Below, piece after piece: positions 23,210-30,601 of a DNA stretch of 30,601 nucleotides. The position numbers and the translations under genes are program-made. This DNA is from JAIOSM01 sp964565415 (GTDB taxonomy: Bacteria; Desulfobacterota; Desulfobacteria; Desulfobacterales; Desulfobacteraceae): NCBI GenBank assembly GCA_964565415.1, contig CAZMEX010000038.1:1-30601 (forward strand). Reading direction: 5' to 3'. The notes beneath the pieces were generated by a model, which worked only from the letters and a program-made list of their open reading frames with translations, was not told where the DNA came from and did not search any database. Position 1 is the stretch's first letter. Each line of letters begins with the position of its first letter.

Positions 23210-24407
23210 GGTAAAATCATACCTTGCCTTTGCATCTATTTTAACTATTTATTTTTTTCTTTTTGCATGCAGTAACCCTGCAGATTCCCTCTCCCCTTCC
23301 GGCAACAAAACAGGGATTGGCAAACATGAAATACTTATAGGATCATCCCTTGCCCTTGGCGGACATGCTGGTTACCTTGGCACCCAGATGCTCCACGGTG
23401 CGCTCTCCTACATTAAACATGTGAATAAGAATGGTGGAGTACATAAAAGAAAAATAAAGATAATTGCTCTGGATGATGGGTATGAACCTGCCAGATGTCT
23501 TTATAATACCCAGCAATTAATACTTGAAAACAAGGTTTTTTCTCTGTTTTGTTATGTTGGGACACCCACAACAGTAAGAATCATACCCCTTGTCAATGAA
23601 GCAAAGATTCCTCTGGTGGGAATGTTTACAGGTGCCAGCAGATTAAGGCACCCTGTGAATAAGTATCTGATTAATATCCGTGCTTCATATTATCAGGAGA
23701 CAGAGGCAGCTGTTGATATGATTGTAAAAAAAATGAATCTTGACAGGGTTGCAGTGTTTTACCAGTATGATGAATATGGGTTTGACGGCTTAAGAGGTGT
23801 TGAAATAGCTTTAAAACTATATGGATTAAAACCTGTGGCAAAGGGTTCTTATGTGAGGGGAACTCTTGATATTGAAGCAGGATTGACAAAAATTATGGAA
23901 TCTGCTGCCCAGGCTGTAATCATGATAGGAACTTATAATCCTTGTGCAAAATTTATTAAGGTTGCAAAGAAAAGAGATTTTTTTCCGGTTTTTCACAATG
24001 TCTCTTTTGTTGGCTCAAAAGAACTTGCAAGGCGATTGGGAGATGCAGGTGACGATGTTTACGTAACCCAGGTTGTCCCTCCTCCAAAGAAAAGCAACAC
24101 AGCTCCAATAGAGTCAATGTTACCCGGTGTGGATGAATATATCACACTGCTTGCAAAATACTATCCTGAAAGCAAACCAAGTTTTGTTGGACTGGAAGGC
24201 TATATTAATGCAAGGGTGCTTGTGGAGGGATTAAAAAGAGCAGGCTCAGATATTACAAGGGAAAAATTTATTAAAGCCATTGAATCCATAAATAATTTTG
24301 ATCTTGGTATTTTAAATAAACTCACTTTTGGCAGAGACGATTATCAGGGTTTAGATCAGGTTTATTTTACAAAGATTAAAAAAGGAGAGCTTATTTTGAT
24401 CAAATGA
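23202..24407 (+). CDS. periplasmic ligand-binding lipoprotein, branched-chain amino acid type
   Basis: A 401-residue periplasmic binding protein of type I fold (LivJ/receptor-family ligand-binding). The lipobox LFAC places lipidation at Cys23. Landmarks of the family are EILIGSSLALGGHAGYLG at the start of the mature domain, LIALDDGYEP-like IIALDDGYEPARC, and FVGLEGYINARVLVEGLKRAG toward the end. No permease or ATPase genes follow; instead a membrane histidine kinase gene overlaps its stop by 4 bases. The binding protein therefore probably presents its ligand to the kinase rather than to a transporter. The ligand could be an amino acid, amide, urea or aromatic acid. It overlaps the preceding gene by 8 bases. 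Confidence 0.92.
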   Translation: MIKVKSYLAFASILTIYFFLFACSNPADSLSPSGNKTGIGKHEILIGSSLALGGHAGYLGTQMLHGALSYIKHVNKNGGVHKRKIKIIALDDGYEPARCLYNTQQLILENKVFSLFCYVGTPTTVRIIPLVNEAKIPLVGMFTGASRLRHPVNKYLINIRASYYQETEAAVDMIVKKMNLDRVAVFYQYDEYGFDGLRGVEIALKLYGLKPVAKGSYVRGTLDIEAGLTKIMESAAQAVIMIGTYNPCAKFIKVAKKRDFFPVFHNVSFVGSKELARRLGDAGDDVYVTQVVPPPKKSNTAPIESMLPGVDEYITLLAKYYPESKPSFVGLEGYINARVLVEGLKRAGSDITREKFIKAIESINNFDLGILNKLTFGRDDYQGLDQVYFTKIKKGELILIK

Positions 24408-26314
24408 ATTTTTTCAATAAATTAAGCCTTAAAAATAAAATTTTCATCTCCTGCCTTGGTTTTATCCTTGTGGTCAGCATTGTTATCGCTCTTTTTACAA
24501 GATGGCTTCTCATCTCAAGTCTTACAACAGAACTTCAAAAACGAGGCAAAGGAATAGCCCAGAGCATTGCAGACAGCGCAAGGATTTACATGCTGACAGA
24601 AAACAGGGCTGAACTTACAGCCATTGCCTATGATGCAAGAGTCGGTAATAGAAAGAACATTGTTCGTTATCTTGTTATCAGCGATAAAGATGGAAATATT
24701 CTTGCCCACACTTTTACTACATATTTTCCTGAACGCTTAAAAGAGGTTGTGAAAAACCCGGATTATGAAAAAAAGAGTATTAATTTGTTAAATATCACTG
24801 AATATTCTGTTTTCCATGTTTCTGTACCTGTTAAAGAGGGACTTTATACAATAGGATCAGTTCAGATTGGACTTGACAAGCGACACATAAAAAGATTAAC
24901 AGCAAATCTGAGGCTGCTGTTTTTTAGTTTTCTTTCTGCTGTGACTGTTATCTTCTTTTTCATAAGCCATCAGCTGGCAAGACATATAACCAAACCTGTA
25001 TCTTCTTTAATAAAGTATACAGATCAGATAACAAAGGGAAATTATAATATTGTCTCTGAAAATGATTTAAGTGATATTCCATCTGCCATTGGGGTTAATG
25101 GCGCCATTGGTTCCGGCAGGGCCCATGCCCAGGAGGATGAAATAGCAAAACTCACTGATTCCTTTATTAAGATGACTTTAAAAATTAAATCATCCACCAG
25201 GCAACTCATGGATTCAGAAGCAAAGTACAGGTCACTTTTCACATCAGGTCCAAATCCTATTTTTGTCATTAATAGAAAAACCTATGATATTCTTGATGCT
25301 AATCAGAAAGCAATTGAGTTGTTTAATTATAAAAGAGAAGAGTTGCTGGGTATGAGTTTTTTTCAGATGGGCAACCTTGAATATGATAAGTTTACAAGGG
25401 ATTATCCTGAAGGAAAATCAGTTGTAATAAGTTCCAAGGTTAAGTTTTATAAAAAAGGCGGGATGTCTGTTTTTGTAAATATTCATGCAAATCCTTCGGA
25501 ATACAGAGGCACTGATGTTCTGATTGTAGCAACAACAGATATAACCGAGCTTGTTGAAAAAGATTCACAACTCATACAGGCAAGTAAAATGACAAACCTT
25601 GAAAAAATGTCAGCCGGAATAGCCCATGAGATAAATCAGCCCCTTAACGCAATCAAGATGGGCAGCGAATATCTTGTCATGATGAAGGAGCAAAAGAAAG
25701 AAATAACTCAAGGTGATTTTAATCTTGTAATTACTGAAATAAGTTCCCAGGTGTCAAGGGCTGCCGAGATTGTAAACAGGCTTAAAAAATTTTCCAGAAA
25801 AGCAGACTTTACAAGGGAAGTTATCAATATAAACAACTGCATAAGATCAGTGAATAAAATAATTGGAAGACAGATAGCGCTGCAGAATATTGATCTTAAA
25901 CTTGAGCTTGACGAATCGATTCCCCTTGTACTGGCACACAACAACAGAATCGAGCAGGTGATCTTCAACCTTGTAACCAATGCAAAAGATGCTGTTAACC
26001 AGAGGATTGAAAACAGTATGGATATTGCAAGGGGAAAGATAACAATATCCACATTCCATGACAATAAAAATGTAGCAATAAATGTTTTGGACAATGGTAC
26101 AGGTATTAAAACCTGTGATCTGGACAAAATCTTTGAATCCTTTTATACAACAAAAGAGATGGGAGAAGGTATGGGTTTGGGTTTACCCATAATTCAAGGA
26201 ATTGTCAGAGATTACAATGGAACAATTACTGTTGACAGCACTGAAGGAAAAGGCACCTCTTTTAAGATTCTTTTTCCCTCATACATAAAAGCCGATGCCC
26301 AGACAAAAGGATAA
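24404..26314 (+). CDS. membrane PAS histidine kinase of the binding-protein operon
   Basis: A 636-residue histidine kinase. Two membrane segments (about 12-34 and 171-188) flank an extracytoplasmic sensor domain of roughly 135 residues resembling a single Cache-type fold (VRYLVISDKDGNILAHT). HAMP follows (about 189-265), interrupted by an Ala/Gly-rich insertion (about 225-243). Then come a PAS domain (about 275-385), HisKA with His408 (SAGIAHEINQPLNAI) and a HATPase domain with VTNAKDAV, DNGTGI and GMGLGLPI. All key residues look intact. Its ATG overlaps the stop of the binding-protein gene (ATGA), and a receiver protein gene follows after 9 bases. The most natural reading is ligand-loaded binding protein, then this kinase, then the receiver-STAS protein. 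Confidence 0.94.
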   Translation: MNFFNKLSLKNKIFISCLGFILVVSIVIALFTRWLLISSLTTELQKRGKGIAQSIADSARIYMLTENRAELTAIAYDARVGNRKNIVRYLVISDKDGNILAHTFTTYFPERLKEVVKNPDYEKKSINLLNITEYSVFHVSVPVKEGLYTIGSVQIGLDKRHIKRLTANLRLLFFSFLSAVTVIFFFISHQLARHITKPVSSLIKYTDQITKGNYNIVSENDLSDIPSAIGVNGAIGSGRAHAQEDEIAKLTDSFIKMTLKIKSSTRQLMDSEAKYRSLFTSGPNPIFVINRKTYDILDANQKAIELFNYKREELLGMSFFQMGNLEYDKFTRDYPEGKSVVISSKVKFYKKGGMSVFVNIHANPSEYRGTDVLIVATTDITELVEKDSQLIQASKMTNLEKMSAGIAHEINQPLNAIKMGSEYLVMMKEQKKEITQGDFNLVITEISSQVSRAAEIVNRLKKFSRKADFTREVININNCIRSVNKIIGRQIALQNIDLKLELDESIPLVLAHNNRIEQVIFNLVTNAKDAVNQRIENSMDIARGKITISTFHDNKNVAINVLDNGTGIKTCDLDKIFESFYTTKEMGEGMGLGLPIIQGIVRDYNGTITVDSTEGKGTSFKILFPSYIKADAQTKG

Positions 26315-26323
26315 TAAACTAAA

Positions 26324-27025
26324 ATGATAAAAATACTTGTGATTGATGATGAGAAACCCACACTTTCCATGTTCCGCCTTTTTCTCAAGGCTTATGGTTA
26401 TGATGTTTATATAGCTGAAAATGGTGAAAAAGGGCTTAAACTATTTTATGAAATCAGCCCTGAAATTGTTTTTACTGACCTTAAAATGCCGGGAATAGAC
26501 GGGCTTGAGGTACTTGAGAAGATAAGAGATTCAAAAATCAACTCTGAAGTGATTATCATTACAGGTCATGGTGATATGGAAAAAGCAGTTAAAGCCCTTG
26601 ATCTTTCTGCTTCTGATTTTATTAATAAACCTGTTGAAAGGCAGGCTTTAGATTCAGCATTGGCTAGAGCAAAAAAAAGAATTGAACAATCGCAAACCAA
26701 AAAATTTGCTTTAACAGATCAATTAACCGGCAGGCAGATAGATATCAGAATAAAAGGCAAGCTCACCTCCGGGGCACAAGGCTCTTTTTTAGCTCTTCTG
26801 GATTCTGATAAGTTTAAATCAATAAACAAGGCAAAAATAATATTTGATGACAGTTTTTCAATAAATGAAGGTGGTATATCAGCATTGATTAATTTTGCAG
26901 AGCATATTAAAGATAAGGGGATATCAGTTGCCATGGAAGGTCTTTCCTACAACTATGTTCGTTTTTTTGAAATGGCAGGTATTAACAAAATTGCAGATCT
27001 TGTTGAAGAAAAAAAAGAGGAATAA
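26324..27025 (+). CDS. response regulator with C-terminal STAS-like domain
   Basis: A 233-residue protein. The receiver domain (1-120) is complete: DDE at 8-10, phospho-acceptor Asp52 (VFTDLKMPG), Thr80 (IIITGHG) and Lys102 (FINKPV). After a helical linker (about 108-128) comes a STAS-like domain (about 130-228) with the pattern of anti-sigma-factor antagonists: a strand (KIIFDDSF), helix (GGISALINFAEHIKDKG), strand (SVAMEGLS) and final helix (YVRFFEMAGINKIADLVEE). The usual DSSG phosphorylation loop is replaced by SINEGG, so it lacks the expected Ser/Thr. There is no DNA-binding domain. It is the probable output of the preceding kinase and may bind a protein partner such as the MalT-like regulator encoded 12 bases downstream. 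Confidence 0.88.
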   Translation: MIKILVIDDEKPTLSMFRLFLKAYGYDVYIAENGEKGLKLFYEISPEIVFTDLKMPGIDGLEVLEKIRDSKINSEVIIITGHGDMEKAVKALDLSASDFINKPVERQALDSALARAKKRIEQSQTKKFALTDQLTGRQIDIRIKGKLTSGAQGSFLALLDSDKFKSINKAKIIFDDSFSINEGGISALINFAEHIKDKGISVAMEGLSYNYVRFFEMAGINKIADLVEEKKEE

Positions 27026-27037
27026 CTAATTTAAGTT

Positions 27038-30000
27038 ATGGAAACAGGAAGATACGCCATTCCTCAAATGTCAGATATTGTTGTAAGAAAGCGGCTTTTC
27101 TCATTTCTTGATCTAAACAGACAAAAAAGAGTATTTTTAATCCTGGGGCAGGCGGCCCAGGGCAAATCAACGCTTATTGCATCATATCTTTCAATGAACC
27201 AGACCAGGAGCCAGACCCTCTGGCTGCATATGAATAAAAGCGAATCAGATCACACAAAACTCTTTTTTTTGATTTTGGATGCATTCTCTAAAATTACTGG
27301 AACCAGTGAATATTATAAGAACTTGAAAATTCCCCAGACAACTCTTGGAATTGGTGAAGAGATCGAAAGATATGGCGAAATATTAATCTCTATTTTTGAT
27401 GTAATAGATCAAAATATTAATATTGTAATAGATGATCTGGACTCTTTTGATGAAAATGCATCAAGTTTCTCTCTGATTCAAAAGATTATTAAAAATCTTC
27501 CTTTAAAAATCTCTCTTTTTCTTTTATCAAGGCAGGCACCCCTGTTATCCATTGAAAAGTTAAAAATGGAAAAAAAGGTTGTTGTGCTGAACAATGATGA
27601 GCTTGCCTTTACACTTGATGAAACTGAAGAATTTTTCATGGGAGTTAAGGGGATTAAAAAGGTTGATCCGGCAGAAATTAAAAAGATTCAGGCTGCAACA
27701 GAAGGATGGGCAGGCGGACTCACTCTTGTGTCAGAATCAATGCGGCGTTCACCTGATTTAAATAAATTGCTTGAACATATTGCAAGGGATGCCTTTTCAT
27801 TCTTTTCCGAAGAGATATATTCATCCCTCTCTTCTGATTTAAAAGATTTTTTGATGAAAACATCTCTTTTTGAACTCCTCAACCCTGAGGTATTGATCAG
27901 CTTTTGTAAAGATGTCCCGGATCTTGTTGCAATATTAAATGAACTTGAAAAAAGAAACCTTTTCATACAAAAGGTGGGCTATTCAGGAAAATGGCCTATT
28001 TTCAGATATAATAAACTATTTAAGGCTTTTCTTAAAAAAGCTTTATTACAAAATATAAGCATTGACCAATATAAAACACTCAATATTGAAGCAGGCAGGA
28101 TTTTTCAAAAAAGAGAAGAGAATGAACAGGCCGTGGAGTACTTTGTTGAAGCAAAAGCTTATAAAGATATCGCAAGGACAATCAAAATCCTTGGGACTGA
28201 TTTTGTAATTACAGGCAGGTTTGCTGACCTGGATAAATGGATGCAGGCACTTCCCGATGAGATGGTCTTTAAAGACCCCTGGCTCATTTTTTATCTTACA
28301 ATGACAAGGCGCATTAAAGGTGGCATCCAAAATATCCATGATTTTAAAATAGCATTATCTCTTTTTGAAAAAGATAAGGATATAAGGGGGCAACTTCTTT
28401 GTGTTGCATATCTTATTGAAGCAACAGTCTTTATGAGAAAGCCTTTTTCCACAATATTAAGCTTTATCGCCAGGGGTGAAAAGCTTCTTAAACCCACTGA
28501 TACCCACAATTTATTCACCTGGGCAAGAACTCTTTTATGGCAGCAGACAGGCTTTGGCTATATTGCCGGGAATGGTGATATTTTGCGGGGGATCTCTGCA
28601 TGCCAGAATGCAATTATGCTGGCAGGCAAGATTGATAATAGCGATCTTCATCTAAACGCTTCCATTGTAATGATATTAGGATATGTTCAGGCAGGGGATT
28701 TTGTAAATGCCCAAAAATATTTGTCAAAGATAGAGGGTTTAACAAAGGAGGGAATACATCCTGAATACAGAGTTTTAAAGACCCTTGTTAATATTGATTT
28801 TGCCATGAAAAAAGGGGAGTTTGATATAGCTGAAGGTTTATTATCAAAAGCTGAAATAGATATTGAAAAGTTTGGATTTCTCTTTCTGTATCCAGGCTTT
28901 ATTGAGGCAAAGTCAATGTATTTTATCCATACAAGAAAATATGAAGATGCAGATAAAACAGCAGATCATCTTTCTGATTTTTCAATACTTGAAGGGAATA
29001 ATTTTTACCAGGGCATTGCCCGTGGAATCAAAGCCATAAATTTGTATCACCAGGCAAAACATAAAGAGGCTGAGACTGAAAGTTTAAAAGCTCTTAAGAT
29101 TATGGAGAAGACAAAGAGAAGTAATATCCATTTTTTCTGGATAAAACAGATCCTCAGCTTTACTCTTTTACACCAGAATAAATTCAAGAGAGCTCAAAAA
29201 GAACTTGAGTCCTGCCTTGATTATTATAATATGATTTCATCTGATATTCTCTTTGTTGAAACAAGCCTTGCCATGGGTCTTCTTTTGTGGAGGGAAAATA
29301 AAACCCTGGCTCAGCAATATATTGAAACCAGTATAAAAAAAGCTGCCAAAGAAGAATATGTTCACTTTAATGTGATGAGTTTAAATGATTTTACAAAAGC
29401 ATTGCTTCTTGGGCAAATCTATGGGCAGCATACAGAGAAAGACGATATTTCAAAATATATCTTTAAACAGCTGTCTTCTAAACTTTCAAAATATGTCTTA
29501 TTTGAAATCAACTCCATTGTATCGTCACAAACAGAGCAGATCAAACCAGTGGAATTTGCAAGGTTAAGGCAAATTTACACACTTTTTATACCAGTCTTAA
29601 GAATACAGACATTGGGGCAGTTTAAAATTCTCAAAGATAAACAAGAGGTTGAAAGCTTTAACATTGAAGGCAGCCGACCCAAACTCCTATTAAAAGCAAT
29701 TGTTTTCCATGGAGGCAAAGATATACCAAAGGATGTATTAATAGAAAATATATGGCCTGAATCCAATGCTAAAGCCGGGGAAAAGAATCTTAAAATCAAT
29801 CTCCACCGCCTCCGCAAAGCTCTGGAGCCTGAAGTAGACCAACTGTTTGGCTACTCATATCTAATCCAGAAAGCAGGGTTAATATCCTTTGATACAAACC
29901 TTGTTTCCATTGATACCGATGATTTTTTAAAGCTTTGTTCAAAGGGTGAACAACAGGAGAAGAACAACCAATACAATAAAGCAGTCTCCTCCTATGCTGG

Positions 30001-30364
30001 GGCTGTAAATTTGTATAAAGGAGACTATTTTATGGAGGAGCCCTATGTTGAGTGGCTTCTTACCAGAAGAGCCCTTTTCAGAACAAAGTATATTGATATT
30101 TTACAAAAAAAAGCACTGCTCCACGAACATTTAGACCAGACTGATCTTGCAATTAAGAGTTGGCAAAAGGCATTACAGGCTGACCCATTGTTTGAACAGG
30201 CATATCAGAATCTAATGATAATTTATTCAAAAACAGCCATGAAACACAAAGCATTAAATATCTTTAAAGAGTGCGAAAACATATTTAAACAAGAGCTTGA
30301 TATCACACCTGACCCAAAAACCCAAAAAATTTATGAGCAAATAAAAGAAAATTCCAAATTATAA
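27038..30364 (+). CDS. MalT-like ATPase transcription regulator with winged-helix and BTAD (SARP-type) C-terminus
   Basis: An 1108-residue signal-transduction ATPase. The N-terminal STAND/AAA module (about 15-330) has Walker A GQAAQGKST (37-45) and Walker B NIVIDDLDSF (128-137), and the WAGGLTLVSES string typical of the MalT group. A long helical-repeat region (about 350-845, TPR-like) follows. Instead of the LuxR helix-turn-helix of MalT, the C-terminus has an OmpR-type winged helix (about 852-950, TLGQFKIL ... NLKINLHRLRKAL) and a bacterial transcriptional activation domain (about 955-1105). Such proteins bind an inducer or partner, oligomerise with ATP and activate transcription. It is the last gene of the signalling operon. 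Its final 6 bases overlap the convergent DNA polymerase gene. Confidence 0.93.
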   Translation: METGRYAIPQMSDIVVRKRLFSFLDLNRQKRVFLILGQAAQGKSTLIASYLSMNQTRSQTLWLHMNKSESDHTKLFFLILDAFSKITGTSEYYKNLKIPQTTLGIGEEIERYGEILISIFDVIDQNINIVIDDLDSFDENASSFSLIQKIIKNLPLKISLFLLSRQAPLLSIEKLKMEKKVVVLNNDELAFTLDETEEFFMGVKGIKKVDPAEIKKIQAATEGWAGGLTLVSESMRRSPDLNKLLEHIARDAFSFFSEEIYSSLSSDLKDFLMKTSLFELLNPEVLISFCKDVPDLVAILNELEKRNLFIQKVGYSGKWPIFRYNKLFKAFLKKALLQNISIDQYKTLNIEAGRIFQKREENEQAVEYFVEAKAYKDIARTIKILGTDFVITGRFADLDKWMQALPDEMVFKDPWLIFYLTMTRRIKGGIQNIHDFKIALSLFEKDKDIRGQLLCVAYLIEATVFMRKPFSTILSFIARGEKLLKPTDTHNLFTWARTLLWQQTGFGYIAGNGDILRGISACQNAIMLAGKIDNSDLHLNASIVMILGYVQAGDFVNAQKYLSKIEGLTKEGIHPEYRVLKTLVNIDFAMKKGEFDIAEGLLSKAEIDIEKFGFLFLYPGFIEAKSMYFIHTRKYEDADKTADHLSDFSILEGNNFYQGIARGIKAINLYHQAKHKEAETESLKALKIMEKTKRSNIHFFWIKQILSFTLLHQNKFKRAQKELESCLDYYNMISSDILFVETSLAMGLLLWRENKTLAQQYIETSIKKAAKEEYVHFNVMSLNDFTKALLLGQIYGQHTEKDDISKYIFKQLSSKLSKYVLFEINSIVSSQTEQIKPVEFARLRQIYTLFIPVLRIQTLGQFKILKDKQEVESFNIEGSRPKLLLKAIVFHGGKDIPKDVLIENIWPESNAKAGEKNLKINLHRLRKALEPEVDQLFGYSYLIQKAGLISFDTNLVSIDTDDFLKLCSKGEQQEKNNQYNKAVSSYAGAVNLYKGDYFMEEPYVEWLLTRRALFRTKYIDILQKKALLHEHLDQTDLAIKSWQKALQADPLFEQAYQNLMIIYSKTAMKHKALNIFKECENIFKQELDITPDPKTQKIYEQIKENSKL

Positions 30365-30601
30365 TGATAAAGGTACAGCCCTATTTACAGTAAGGGTAAA
30401 AGCTCCCCAGTCAGATTCTACTTTTCCGGTTAATATGTAAGGTTTGCCATATTCTATCATGTGACAAAATTCGGCATATACTTTTGGAAAAAAAACTGTT
30501 TCCAGGGTTCCTGTTTCATCTTCAAATGATAAAAATTTCATTGGATCACCATGCTTTGTCTGAACAGTTTTCCCTGTGATAAGCCAGCCAGCAAATTGAA
30601 T
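30359..30601 (-). CDS. dnaE: DNA polymerase III alpha subunit, C-terminal OB domain (partial)
   Basis: The open frame runs from the stop at 30359 off the right edge without a start, giving 80 residues. An internal Met at 30541 should not be taken as the start because coding continues upstream (AGWLITGKTVQTKHGDPM). The sequence matches the OB-fold (tRNA-anticodon-like) domain near the C-terminus of DnaE, with KFLSFEDETGTLETVFFP and a final strand region FTLTVNRAVPL. In this group the protein ends just after the OB domain. It converges with the MalT-like regulator gene with a 6-base overlap. Whether it is the replicative DnaE or a DnaE2-type paralogue cannot be told from the fragment. Confidence 0.85.
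   Translation of the reverse strand: MQFAGWLITGKTVQTKHGDPMKFLSFEDETGTLETVFFPKVYAEFCHMIEYGKPYILTGKVESDWGAFTLTVNRAVPLSL

Noticed and set aside
30359..30541. A complete 60-residue gene starting at 30541
   Set aside because: Coding similarity to the DnaE OB domain continues without a break to the window edge, so this is the end of a longer gene.

Overview
The window is AT-rich chromosomal DNA whose gene content fits a strictly anaerobic, probably sulfate-reducing deltaproteobacterium (Desulfobacteraceae-like; inferred from gene families, not from a marker gene). It is dominated by iron-sulfur and molybdenum redox proteins, a TauE/SafE permease and many two-component regulators. No rRNA, tRNA, CRISPR array or insertion sequence was seen.

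Layout. Positions 42-17610 are all on the minus strand, in several operons. (a) 42-1614: a lipoprotein overlapping a NAPE-PLD-like metallo-beta-lactamase-fold hydrolase. (b) 1721-5236: a membrane-microdomain operon: long NfeD protease, short NfeD, flotillin-like FloA and an unrecognised membrane-anchored protein. (c) 5343-9345: two small membrane proteins, a histidine kinase and a sigma54-dependent response regulator, joined by overlapping reading frames. (d) 9437-11131: a TauE/SafE permease with a large extra N-terminal exported domain, with hairpins on both sides. (e) 11284-17610: a redox operon encoding a PhsA/PsrA-like molybdopterin enzyme without a Tat signal, a PhsB-like ferredoxin, a GltD-like NAD(P)H/FAD/Fe-S oxidoreductase, a 69-residue small protein, a CBS-domain protein and a HoxU-like [2Fe-2S]/[4Fe-4S] protein. 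Together they look like a soluble NAD(P)H-coupled molybdoenzyme complex; the substrate is unknown (a sulfur oxyanion or polysulfide is the family-based guess).

Positions 17611-18049 are a 439-base divergent control region. It carries a near-consensus sigma54 promoter facing the redox operon, a 15-base tandem repeat and a perfect 17-bp inverted repeat whose arms are themselves palindromes.

From 18050 to 30364 genes are on the plus strand: a second CBS-domain protein, a secreted SGNH-like protein with a duplicated C-terminal beta domain, and then a tightly packed signalling operon. That operon holds a protein with two receiver-like domains fused to a PEP/pyruvate-binding ATP-grasp domain, a branched-chain-amino-acid-type periplasmic binding lipoprotein, a membrane histidine kinase, a receiver-STAS protein and a MalT-like ATPase ending in a winged-helix/BTAD (SARP-type) module. 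It reads as one pathway from a periplasmic ligand to transcription and perhaps PEP/pyruvate metabolism. The window ends in the C-terminal OB domain of DNA polymerase III alpha on the minus strand, converging on the signalling operon with a 6-base overlap.

The best candidates for something undescribed are the sigma54-controlled soluble molybdoenzyme complex and the binding protein-kinase-STAS-PEP-domain signalling operon.
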